Shown piece by piece: positions 25,166-31,883 of a stretch of DNA of 64,000 nucleotides (its first letter is position 1; the number at the start of each line of letters is the position of its first letter). The position numbers and the translations under genes are program-made. The notes beneath the pieces are model-generated. The model was given only the letters and a program-made list of their open reading frames with translations. It did no database searches and had not been told where the DNA came from. Origin of the DNA: Gelria sp. Kuro-4 (GTDB lineage Bacteria; Bacillota; DTU030; DUMP01); the NCBI RefSeq assembly GCF_019668485.1, contig NZ_AP024619.1, positions 2,597,757-2,661,756 of the forward strand, given 5' to 3'.

Positions 25166-25606
25166 CTACTTTTTCTTCTTGGCCCGCCGGATAAGGTGCA
25201 CCAGCTCCGCGGAAGGGCTGATGATGGCCCAGCGTTCCTTCTCCTTCGGTCCCCAGCGGATGGCGAGGAGGTTGCTCATGGTGATGGCGGCCCGTAGTTT
25301 GGGACCCCGGGGCAGGTTGCGCCCGCCCGGGCAAGAACGGATTTCCTTGATCTCGTCCACCGGGATGCTCGCCCCCCGCCAGGCCTGCCGCACCTTAAGC
25401 CGCCCCTCCGCCAGGGTGTACACCGTCAAGGCGCGCTGCAGAAGGTCCAGGAGCAGCGCAAACGCCAGCGATCCCCACACCACAAAGCCCAGCTCCGAGG
25501 CGCGGTTCCTCCAGGCCTGCCAGAAAAGCAGCACCAGCAAAACGTAGTTCAGTAGGTGCGCCACGCTCCGATTCTCCGCCAAAAACACCGGATACTCCCG
25601 CTTCAC
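25166..25606 (-). CDS. Small membrane protein with PH-like domain
   Basis: A protein of about 146 aa with two hydrophobic segments near the N-terminus (LLNYVLLVLLFW, and VVWGSLAFALLLDLL). The C-terminal beta-rich region (VYTLAEGRLKVRQAWRGASIPVDEI in part) resembles the bacterial PH-like domain of YdbS/DUF304-type proteins. It ends in a Lys-rich tail. I prefer the GTG at 25606, with GGAGGGAAAAG just upstream, over the ATG at 25621, which touches the dispersed repeat. It lies before lemA. No precise function can be given. Confidence 0.7.
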   Translation of the reverse strand: MKREYPVFLAENRSVAHLLNYVLLVLLFWQAWRNRASELGFVVWGSLAFALLLDLLQRALTVYTLAEGRLKVRQAWRGASIPVDEIKEIRSCPGGRNLPRGPKLRAAITMSNLLAIRWGPKEKERWAIISPSAELVHLIRRAKKKK

Positions 25607-25622
25607 CCTTTTCCCTCCCATC

Positions 25623-25640
25623 GGGGTCAGGTATCAACTT
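25623..25640. repeat. Dispersed 18-base repeat, copy 1
   Basis: GGGGTCAGGTATCAACTT, identical over 18 bases to the copy at 39423-39440 and nearly to the inverted copy at 45811-45829. It sits next to the start of the PH-like membrane gene. Related to the arms of the hairpin at 1117-1184. Confidence 0.75.
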
Positions 25641-25747
25641 TTCAAAGTAACTTGCGCCGTGCTCTTATACTTTCGTGTCGTACCGCTCCTATCCCTGCCC
25701 GCCAAAAAAATCTCCCCACCGGAAAAAGCGGGGAGATCGCAAGGTCC

Positions 25748-26140
25748 TTACGCCCGGACGGGTTGGAACAGCTCAATGTGTTCGCCGTCCGGGCCCCGTA
25801 GAAACGCAATCTGGCAGCCACCCCCCACAGCGCGCGGCGCTTCGTCCTCCAGCCGGACACCGGCACGCTTAAGGGCCGCCAGTGCAGCAGCGATGTCCGT
25901 CACGGTGAGCGCCAGGTGCGCCACCGGCCCGTCGGCAGCGGGCACCGCCTTATCCTGGTACTCCAGGAGTTCAATCTGCCCCGTCCCCACAGCGATGAGA
26001 GCCTTGCGCAGGCCCCGCTGCGGAATCTCGCTCCGTTCGCGCAGGGTAAGCCCCAACGTCGCGGTGTAAAAGGCCAGCGAACGCTCCAGGTCGGCCACCT
26101 GCACCGCCACGTGCTCAAAGCCGGTGATGCCAAGGTTCAT
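25748..26140 (-). CDS. VOC (glyoxalase-fold) family protein
   Basis: A 130-aa vicinal-oxygen-chelate protein related to glyoxalase I and methylmalonyl-CoA epimerase. Metal-site residues fit: His in ITGFEHVAVQVADLERSLAFY, Glu in QIELLEYQDKA, His in GPVAHLALTVTD, and Glu in GPDGEHIELFQP. It starts at the ATG at 26140, with AGGGGGAAGGAAG upstream. The open frame continues upstream without a stop but into degraded sequence, which I do not count. The reaction is unknown; epimerase or lyase are equally open. Confidence 0.87.
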   Translation of the reverse strand: MNLGITGFEHVAVQVADLERSLAFYTATLGLTLRERSEIPQRGLRKALIAVGTGQIELLEYQDKAVPAADGPVAHLALTVTDIAAALAALKRAGVRLEDEAPRAVGGGCQIAFLRGPDGEHIELFQPVRA

Positions 26141-26562
26141 CTTCCTTCCCCCTCGTATTGTTCTTAGAAAAAGCGCCTTTGGACTAGATTCGCCGGCCCG
26201 CCGTGCCCCGTATTCCTCGATCAGCCGTTCTACTAAACTGCTGCCCGGCGCGGGGACCCGCAGCATGAGCGTGCCCTGGCCCAGGTCGATCCGGGCCAAC
26301 GCCGTCGCCGCCCCTGCGTTAATGCGGCGGCCAAAACCGCGGCCGCCGGACTAGGTAGGTAAAGGATCTCGCAGGCATCGGCGACCCGCGTCTGAGCAGG
26401 ACCGGGCGGGGTGAGCAAGTCCACTGTGTCGTTTTCACCGGCGGCGGTCATGCCGCTTGAAGGCCGAGGCCACAGGCAGTCGCCACCTCCACCAGAGCGT
26501 TTTCAATCCGCCCCGGCTCCGCCGGCCGCAGGAAGACCCAGGCGAAGAAGAAACATGTCGCA
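26141..26562 (-). pseudogene. Frameshifted remnant of an unidentified gene
   Basis: Three coding-looking segments lie in different minus-strand frames: one ending about 26450 (FFAWVFLRPAEPGRIENALV then VEVATACGLGLQAA), one from 26451 (TVDLLTPPGPAQTRVADACE then ILYLPSPAAAVLAA), and one running to 26140 (ATALARIDLGQGTLMLRV then PGSSLVERLIEEYGARR). Together they look like one protein of about 140 aa broken by two frameshifts. I do not recognise the family. The last segment reads in frame into the VOC gene. Confidence 0.4.
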
Positions 26563-26606
26563 CCCCCCTCAGCGTTCGATAAAGGCACACAAGCAAACTT
26601 AGGTTA

Positions 26607-26735
26607 CTAAACAGGTATTCGTCGGGCGGCAGGTTTATCCTGCTCCGCAGGAACTGTCAAGTCATCCACCTCGTCCGGCGACACTTCCGCCGGCATGTTC
26701 GGCCAAATGTGAAGTTTCCGGTGCTTGCTTTCCAA
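26607..26735 (-). CDS. Possible 42-aa small ORF opposite the candidate sRNA
   Basis: A TTG start at 26735 has GGAGAG five bases upstream. It opens a 42-residue hydrophilic frame beginning with Leu/Met-ESKHRKLHIWPNMPAEV and ending in AARRIPV. The N-terminal third is basic and the middle acidic (SPDEVDD). No homolog is known to me. The frame is open for a further 15 codons upstream, so it may instead be the tail of a lost gene. It lies between the decayed gene at 26562 and the membrane-peptide locus, with its start on the promoter of the convergent RNA. Confidence 0.3.
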   Translation of the reverse strand: MESKHRKLHIWPNMPAEVSPDEVDDLTVPAEQDKPAARRIPV

Positions 26736-26753
26736 CAGCTCTCCGTATAAAAT
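26725..26753 (+). promoter_or_regulatory. Candidate promoter of a small RNA
   Basis: TTGCTT (26725-26730) is followed after 17 bases by TAAAAT (26748-26753), within TATAAAAT. It points into the hairpin-terminator region at 26758-26852. Confidence 0.45.
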
Positions 26754-26755
26754 AA

Positions 26756-26852
26756 GAGCAGGAAGTCCCGCAAGACTTCCTGCTCCCGGAGGGCATAGCG
26801 ACCCGGGGGTAGGCGATTACTCGATTTGCCCGCTTAATAGCGGGCTATTTTT
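26756..26852 (+). ncRNA. Candidate small RNA convergent to a membrane-peptide gene
   Basis: Downstream of the promoter is a 10-base perfect stem, GCAGGAAGTC (26758-26767) with GACTTCCTGC (26774-26783). About 40 unpaired bases follow, then an intrinsic terminator, GCCCGC (about 26828-26833) with GCGGGC (26840-26845), followed by TATTTTTT. The predicted RNA is about 95 nt. Its end overlaps the 3' end of the 31-codon minus-strand gene by about eight bases. This layout resembles RatA/SR4-type antitoxin RNAs, but function is inference. Confidence 0.45.
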
Positions 26853-26940
26853 TCGACTTGTACTGGAAGTACAGCCGGAGTAGCACAATGGCTACCAACG
26901 GCGCAACGGCGAATTCAATTGGTCCGATCTTGAGTTCCAA
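26845..26940 (-). CDS. 31-aa hydrophobic membrane peptide (candidate type I toxin)
   Basis: The minus-strand TTG at 26940 opens a 31-codon frame. The N-terminus is short and mildly charged (ELKIGPIEF). A hydrophobic segment follows, AVAPLVAIVLLRLYF, and then the basic tail QYKSKK. The ribosome site GAGAGGGGG is just upstream. It is predicted to be a single-span membrane peptide. The leader (TSS about 27038) contains GGCACCCC (complement of 26998-27005), which can pair with GGGGTGCC at the ribosome site (26944-26951) and would hide it. Size, tail and RBS sequestration are features of type I toxins. I know of no certain homolog. Confidence 0.6.
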   Translation of the reverse strand: MELKIGPIEFAVAPLVAIVLLRLYFQYKSKK

Positions 26941-27045
26941 CGCGGCACCCCCTCTCCCGAGTTCTCCCCGGGCCGCATGCCCCTCGGCCACAGAGAAGGG
27001 GTGCCTCCTATCCCCGAATCGGCAGGTTTCGACCTGTCCACTCCA

Positions 27046-27054
27046 ATTATACCA
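27046..27054 (-). promoter_or_regulatory. Extended -10 promoter of the membrane-peptide gene
   Basis: On the minus strand the sequence is TGGTATAAT, a perfect extended -10. The leader to the TTG start would be about 100 bases, long for a 31-codon gene. Confidence 0.6.
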
Positions 27055-27238
27055 AAAAATGCAGTCTTGTGCTGAGTTCGGGATGATTCCCCGGACTTTT
27101 TGTCTGCCTGCAGATGGCGCACTCCACGAGTGCTTACAGTATTGCTCCGCTCACGGGGCGGGAACCAAAAAGAGCCAGCAAACGTCTTTACAGATAGCAA
27201 AGGTAGTAAAGGCAAGCGGACAAGGGGGAGGATGCTAA

Positions 27239-28831
27239 GTGACGCTGCGTTACCTGTTCAAAACCCACCTGGGTATGATGGTCGTGGCACTGGTGCTAGT
27301 ACTGGCCCTAGCAGGCTGCAGCACCGCGCCCACCGCCCCGCCTGCGGGAGGCGATGCTGCGACACCGGAAGAGAACCCGGCTCCCGGGGCACCGCCACCG
27401 CCCGCTGCGCCCCTGAAGGTGAAGGAGAAAGCCAAGATCAGCCTTCCGCCCGGCCCCGTCGGCTACATCGACCACACCCTTTCCCCGGACGGCCGGTGGG
27501 CAGTGGTGCTCACTACACCGGGCGGGAAAAACCCAGTCAGGAACAAGGCCGGGCTCTGGCTCTACCCGGTCGGGCAAGGAGAAGGAAGGGTGCTCGCCGA
27601 AACGAGCGAACAAGACTACGCCGCCGGCCGCCTACTGTTGCGGTCGCTGGGGTGGGCTGAAGACAACACGCTCATCTTCGCCCGCCAGGGCACGCAGCCG
27701 GACGGAGCGCACAAGGGTCAGCGGGGTTTGGTTTTCTTTACCGTCAAGGCCGGCGGCGCCGCCACTGCCCCCGCGGAGGTCGCCTGGCTCCCGGTCCAAG
27801 GCGGTTACGTCACTGAGGTGTACCCGAGCCTCGCGCAAGGGGCGGTCTTCGTCCATGCGGACAAGGCCATCTGGCGGGTGCCCCTGGACGGGGCTCCACC
27901 CACCGCCCTACGCCAAAACCTCCCCAGCTACGACGGGCTCTTTTACCCCCGCCTGTCGCCGGCCGGTACGCACTTCGCCTACGAGCTGTGGGAACCGAAT
28001 AAGAGCGGGATTTATGTGCTGGATACAGTCACCGAAGTGGAGACCTGCCTAGCGCCGCGCGCCGAAACCATGAGCTTCGGGCCGCAGTGGTCCCCGGACG
28101 GCCGTTACCTGGCCTACTACACGGCCCCCACGAAAAAGGGCAGCACCGACCCCTACGACCGATACGACATCATCATGGGCGAGGACACGCCGCTCCCCAT
28201 CGCTGTTCAAGTCACCATCGCCACACCGGACGGCCAGAAGGTCGCTGAGCTTTCTCTCCCGGATAAGAAACTGGGCTACTTCACCTGGTCTGTGGACGGT
28301 ACTCACCTGGCCTTCATCGCCGGCCAGGTGCAGGGGAAGTCGCCGGCGGAGTCGGGCGAACTCCCCGCCTTCCAGGACACCTCGCTCTATCTGGCGGATG
28401 TGACCGGAAAACTGACCGAGGTAGGCAGCCTGGGGGCCGCCCCGCGGCAGATTATCACCCTCCCGGCGGTCTTCGCCGAGGAGCCTGCGGTCTATCTCTT
28501 GACCGCGGAGAAAGACGGCAACGCCCTCTGGCTGGCCCGGGCGGGCAAAGAACCGCTGCGCCTTACGCCCCCGGGTGAGACGAAGGGTTACTGGTCCGGC
28601 TATCCCTGGCTGACCGTAGGCGAGAGCCTCTTTCTCACCTTTGACGCAGCCAATTACAACCCGGCCGGCAGCCGGCAGATGGTGCAGGTATGGCAGGATC
28701 AGGTACTGCCGGTGGTTAAAGGCGAGCTTACGGGCTTTCTGGCCGGTAGAAGCGGTTCGCGTCTGGCCTACCTCCAAGAAGATCCGGACGGGAAAAAGGG
28801 TGAACTGGTCATCTTTGAGCTAGGCCAGTAA
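27239..28831 (+). CDS. TolB-like beta-propeller lipoprotein
   Basis: A 530-aa exported lipoprotein with lipobox LALAGC (Cys27), then a Pro/Ala-rich linker (about 28-60). The large domain has repeats of the TolB/WD40-like kind: DHTLSPDGRWAVVL, FYPRLSPAGTHFAYELW, FGPQWSPDGRYLAYYT and GYFTWSVDGTHLAFIAG. These SPDG...A blades predict a six- or seven-bladed propeller at the outer face of the membrane. The start is a GTG with GGGGGAGG seven bases upstream. The gene stands alone. The ligand is unknown; such proteins often bind proteins or sugars. Confidence 0.85.
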   Translation: MTLRYLFKTHLGMMVVALVLVLALAGCSTAPTAPPAGGDAATPEENPAPGAPPPPAAPLKVKEKAKISLPPGPVGYIDHTLSPDGRWAVVLTTPGGKNPVRNKAGLWLYPVGQGEGRVLAETSEQDYAAGRLLLRSLGWAEDNTLIFARQGTQPDGAHKGQRGLVFFTVKAGGAATAPAEVAWLPVQGGYVTEVYPSLAQGAVFVHADKAIWRVPLDGAPPTALRQNLPSYDGLFYPRLSPAGTHFAYELWEPNKSGIYVLDTVTEVETCLAPRAETMSFGPQWSPDGRYLAYYTAPTKKGSTDPYDRYDIIMGEDTPLPIAVQVTIATPDGQKVAELSLPDKKLGYFTWSVDGTHLAFIAGQVQGKSPAESGELPAFQDTSLYLADVTGKLTEVGSLGAAPRQIITLPAVFAEEPAVYLLTAEKDGNALWLARAGKEPLRLTPPGETKGYWSGYPWLTVGESLFLTFDAANYNPAGSRQMVQVWQDQVLPVVKGELTGFLAGRSGSRLAYLQEDPDGKKGELVIFELGQ

Positions 28832-29153
28832 GGCTGAAAAGTACAGGAAGCGGCCCTCCTGCATGAACCGGCACTGAGCCTGAGTGAAAGGATAGCGGCT
28901 CAGGACCCCAAGGTATGCCTGCGATCGCACCCCCCTTTTAACCGAGCCACCGCTTACGAGACCGGATGTCCAGGCCGTGCAGCCCAATAGCGGCGGGTAG
29001 CGGCGAGATTGCGCGTGCTCCAGGCCCTCCAGTATCAGGCCCGCACCGGCGGTTCACACCGGGTGACTGGTACCCCGGCCTTACCGGCCTCCTGCCGCAG
29101 CGGGAGAACGTGGGAAAATACTGATTTTGCCGGCGGTACAAGCCACCGGGTTG
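28832..29153. other. Gap upstream of DUF134 gene
   Basis: No gene is seen. CCTGAG (about 28877) and CTCAGG (about 28899) could form a weak hairpin after the lipoprotein stop, without a T-run. The rest is GC-rich and open in several frames but has no plausible ribosome sites. Confidence 0.35.
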
Positions 29154-29182
29154 TTGACAGGGAAACAGAATGGATTTACAGT
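29154..29182 (+). promoter_or_regulatory. Promoter of the DUF134 gene
   Basis: TTGACA (29154-29159), 17 bases, TACAGT (29177-29182), 33 bases before the DUF134 start. Confidence 0.7.
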
Positions 29183-29214
29183 AAACGTAAGAGCTAGAAC
29201 TGCGCAGGGGAGAG

Positions 29215-29751
29215 ATGGGGGTGCCACGGCCGAAAAAATGCCGCCGCGTGGAGTTTCTTCCCACGGTAACAGTCTTTAAGCCGGCAGGAGTACGCCGCTG
29301 CGGCCTGGAAGAAATAGTGCTTACCGTGGAAGAACTGGAAGCCATCCGCCTGAAAGACCAGGAAGGGCTGGAGCAGGAAGAGTGTGCTGCACGCATGCAG
29401 GTCTCCCGCCCCACCTTCCAGCGTATTCTCACCTCGGCCCGTGCCAAGGTCGCCCGTATGCTCACGGGCGGGTTGGCCCTGCGGGTGGAAGGCGGGACGT
29501 ACGAACTTGCGGGGCGGCGCCGGCGCTGCCGCCGCTGCCAGGGTGAATTTGCCGCGCCCGCCCGCCCTGCCTCTCCGGCGGACGAGGCCCTTTGCCCCAC
29601 GTGCCGGGACGACGACCGCGAAGGTCCCCCCGCGCCGGACGGCCGGCACCGGCGCCACCGTCGCCTCCGGCGGCGGCCAATGGTCACGCCCGAAGCCCCC
29701 TCCCCCGCTGAACCGCCCGGCGACGAATCGGAAGACACCTCCCAGCGCTAA
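29215..29751 (+). CDS. DUF134 (UPF0251) helix-turn-helix protein
   Basis: A 178-aa DNA-binding-type protein. The N-terminus MGVPRPKKCRRVEFLP and the following sigma-like HTH (LTVEELEAIRLKDQEGLEQE, then ECAARMQVSRPTFQRIL) are the DUF134 signature. A C-terminal zinc ribbon has CRRCQGEF and CPTCRDD, and the tail is disordered and Arg/Pro-rich. DUF134 genes usually lie beside NifX/NifB-like iron-molybdenum cofactor domain proteins and Mrp ATPases. Here such a neighbour is present but destroyed (29758-30099). The protein is a bit longer than most relatives, owing to the tail. Confidence 0.9.
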   Translation: MGVPRPKKCRRVEFLPTVTVFKPAGVRRCGLEEIVLTVEELEAIRLKDQEGLEQEECAARMQVSRPTFQRILTSARAKVARMLTGGLALRVEGGTYELAGRRRRCRRCQGEFAAPARPASPADEALCPTCRDDDREGPPAPDGRHRRHRRLRRRPMVTPEAPSPAEPPGDESEDTSQR

Positions 29752-29757
29752 CTCCTG

Positions 29758-30099
29758 GGCTCATCCCCCGACCTACGCCTGACAACAGCGAAGCCGGCGG
29801 CTTTCAGCTGCCGGCCGCTTTTTCGGCCGCGTGCCCCCTGGGCGCGTATTGCGCCCCGCCGCCGCCAGAGCCCGGGCGGCATTCGGGCCGATGTTGCCGG
29901 CAACGAGGGCCTCAACCTTTTCCCGGGCCAGGGCTGGGCCATGGCGATGCCGGCACCGCCGGGTTCCCCCTGTGCCGGGTTGGGGCCGCCCGCCGGGTTC
30001 CCGCTGCCGTGTCACTCAAGATGAGGTACCGGCAGCGCCCGAACGGGGATCCACAGCACTCGCCAGGTCGTCGCCCTGGGACGTAATCGCAACCTTCAT
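29758..30099 (-). pseudogene. Decayed NifX/NifB-like (dinitrogenase cofactor family) gene
   Basis: The minus-strand start at 30099 reads MKVAITSQGDDLASAVDPR, typical of this family. Sense is then lost by a one-base deletion (expected FGRCRYLIL is found in the next frame). Further on, EKVEALVAGNIGPNAARAL, the family's AGxIGPxA region, is in another frame, and the C-terminal piece QLKAAGFAVV in yet another. At least three frameshifts separate these pieces. The gene must be inactive. It faces DUF134, its usual genomic partner. Confidence 0.8.
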
Positions 30100-30279
30100 G
30101 TTAACCCCCCTGCTTCTGGCGCCCCGCCCGCAGCCTCCCCGTCCGCCCGGATCGGCGCGGTGCACCAGGCCGCCGCACTTGGGGCAACGCAGCCGTGCGC
30201 CCTGCATACCCGCCCTGTAGGCCAGGCCGAACTCGTAACCACCGGTAGCACAGCGAAACTTACGCTCCACCGGCCTCAC
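30100..30279 (-). CDS. Zinc-ribbon-like ORF fused to the NifX remnant (possibly also decayed)
   Basis: A frame starting at a GTG at 30279 encodes about 60 residues with FRCATGGYEF and LRCPKCGGLVHRA, then a Gly/Arg-rich stretch. It resembles a small rubredoxin- or zinc-ribbon protein in which the first CxxC has lost its second cysteine (C-x-x-G). No stop separates it from the MKVAIT start of the NifX remnant; the same frame continues to 30016. It is probably part of the same decayed operon. The start is uncertain, since a second GTG lies three codons later. Confidence 0.45.
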
Positions 30280-30369
30280 CCCCTTGGCCCTCTCAGCCTA
30301 ACGCTTCAGGTCTTCTAAGCCATACGTAAGTCAATAACAGCCGGAAAAAACAAGAAAATTCTCATGAAA

Positions 30370-30410
30370 TCCTAATCGAATCCTAATCCTTTTTTCACCC
30401 CATTCTAATC
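30370..30410 (+). promoter_or_regulatory. Direct repeats upstream of the PepSY gene
   Basis: TCCTAATC at 30370-30377 and 30381-30388, and TTCTAATC at 30403-30410, spaced 11 and 22 bases, that is, on one face of the helix. This is the arrangement of OmpR/PhoB-family binding sites. A gene for such a regulator lies 0.7 kb downstream. Confidence 0.5.
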
Positions 30411-30472
30411 CAGCTCAGCCATAATAAGACGTGAAGGTGGCCACCTTGCAGAGAAGAAAGGAGCTGGATACA

Positions 30473-31033
30473 ATGATGTGGTTCGCGACGGCCAAAAAGG
30501 CCGCTGTACCTCTTCTGGGTGCCACGCTGGTATTTAGCTACGTGAGCGCCAGCGGCACCGCAGCAGCCAAACCCCCGGCCGCACCGGCGGCAGCGGTGCA
30601 GGAGGTTGAGCAAAAACTCCCCGAAATCAAGGGCTCTATTTTCCTGGGGCGGGCGGCGCATGATACCGCCAAAGCTCAGGAGGCTGAGCATCCAGCAGCC
30701 AAGGAAGACGCACCTGATCCGGCCCTGGCCGCGAAAGCCAAGCTCAGCCCCGCCCGGGCCGAAGCGGCGGCCCTCCAGGCCTACCCCGGAGCCAAGGTGG
30801 TTAAGACTGAGTTGGGGGATGAGAATGGGTACCTGGTTTACCAGGTGGAACTCACCGCTAAGACTGGTGAGTCCCTGGATGTTAAGGTAGACGCCGGGAG
30901 TGGCCGGGTCCTAGCCCAGGAAAAGGATGCCGGCGGCGAAACCGAGCAGGAAAAGCTGGAAAGCGAGAAGTCCGGTGCCGAAGCCGACACGGACAACATC
31001 CAGGTGGAACAAGAAGGCGAGTTTCAAAACTGA
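30473..31033 (+). CDS. Exported PepSY-domain protein
   Basis: A 186-aa protein with an N-terminal signal or anchor (residues about 4-24), a low-complexity Ala/Pro linker, and a C-terminal PepSY domain: KLSPARAEAAALQAYPGAKV, then YLVYQVELTAKTGESLDVKV and AGSGRVLAQEKD. The tail is acidic. PepSY proteins are thought to inhibit proteases or act as ligands for sensor kinases. I start it at the ATG at 30473, with AAAGGAG eight bases upstream, not at 30431. It is followed by a terminator and then by a two-component system, a frequent arrangement in Firmicutes. Confidence 0.82.
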   Translation: MMWFATAKKAAVPLLGATLVFSYVSASGTAAAKPPAAPAAAVQEVEQKLPEIKGSIFLGRAAHDTAKAQEAEHPAAKEDAPDPALAAKAKLSPARAEAAALQAYPGAKVVKTELGDENGYLVYQVELTAKTGESLDVKVDAGSGRVLAQEKDAGGETEQEKLESEKSGAEADTDNIQVEQEGEFQN

Positions 31034-31084
31034 CCTGGGTGAACCAGCCGGCGCCACTTTCGACCTGATCCCCCCTGCGAAAAA

Positions 31085-31122
31085 GCTCCCTCGCCCGCCT
31101 AGGTGAGGGAGCGCCTTTTTTA
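31085..31122 (+). terminator. Intrinsic terminator after PepSY gene
   Basis: GCTCCCTC (31085-31092) pairs with GAGGGAGC (31105-31112) and is followed by GCCTTTTTTA. Confidence 0.85.
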
Positions 31123-31149
31123 TACCGGGACGCAGCTTAGCGAGCCGCT

Positions 31150-31181
31150 TTAACCTGACCTTAACATTCTGGAGGTACAAT
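31150..31181 (+). promoter_or_regulatory. Putative autoregulated promoter of the two-component operon
   Basis: TTAACC (31150-31155) and TTAACA (31161-31166) are spaced exactly 11 bases, matching PhoP-type direct repeats. They replace the -35 box of a promoter with -10 TACAAT (31176-31181). This suggests that the OmpR-family regulator activates its own gene. Confidence 0.5.
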
Positions 31182-31205
31182 AGACTAAATGAAGGAGGGA
31201 CCCGT

Positions 31206-31883
31206 GTGCGCCTGTTGGTGGTCGAAGACGAGCCCGATCTCGCCCGGGTGGTCGTTCGCCGTCTCAAGGAAGCAGGCTACGCTGTGGACCTGGCAAGGGA
31301 CGGAGAGGAAGCGCTCGATTTTCTCGCGGCCGTGCGCTACGACTGCGTCATCTTGGACCAGCTGCTGCCGAAACAGGACGGCCGCAGCGTCCTCAAAGCG
31401 CTGCGCAGCCGTGGCGACAACACGCCCGTTTTAATCCTCACCGCCCTCGACGCGCTGGAAGACAAGGTGAAGGGACTGGACGCCGGGGCGGACGACTACC
31501 TCACCAAGCCCTTCGCCTTTGAGGAGCTCCTGGCGCGCGTGCGCGCGCTCCTTAGGCGTAGCGGCGAGGAACACCGGGGCCCCATTTTAACGGTAGCCGA
31601 CCTGGAGCTCAATACGGTGACACACCAGGTAACGCGTGACGGACAGGAGATTAAGCTTACGGCCAAGGAATACGCCCTGCTCGAGTACCTCATGCGTCAC
31701 CCCAATCAGGTCTTGAGCCGGAGCCAGATTGCCGAGCACGTTTGGGATTACGACTTTACAGGCCTCTCCAACGTGGTGGACGTTTACATCCGCTATCTGC
31801 GCCGCAAGGTGGATGACGGGTTCGAACCCAAGCTCATCCAAACAGTGCGCGGTACTGGTTACCAGTTGAGGGCGCCGGAATGA
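31206..31883 (+). CDS. OmpR-family response regulator
   Basis: A 225-aa response regulator. The receiver domain has acidic residues E7 and D8, the phosphoacceptor D51 (CVILDQLLP), and Lys in LTKPFAF. The C-terminal winged-helix DNA-binding domain runs from ILTVADLELNTVTHQV to VRGTGYQL. It resembles the PhoP/PrrA/MprA class. The start is a GTG with GGAGGG six bases upstream. Its stop overlaps the kinase start by four bases (ATGA). Direct repeats upstream of it and of the PepSY gene are its likely targets. Confidence 0.93.
   Translation: MRLLVVEDEPDLARVVVRRLKEAGYAVDLARDGEEALDFLAAVRYDCVILDQLLPKQDGRSVLKALRSRGDNTPVLILTALDALEDKVKGLDAGADDYLTKPFAFEELLARVRALLRRSGEEHRGPILTVADLELNTVTHQVTRDGQEIKLTAKEYALLEYLMRHPNQVLSRSQIAEHVWDYDFTGLSNVVDVYIRYLRRKVDDGFEPKLIQTVRGTGYQLRAPE

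Noticed and set aside
26858-27238. 126-codon plus-strand frame before the TolB-like gene
   Set aside because: It is opposite the membrane-peptide gene and its leader, and has a poor start and no motif.
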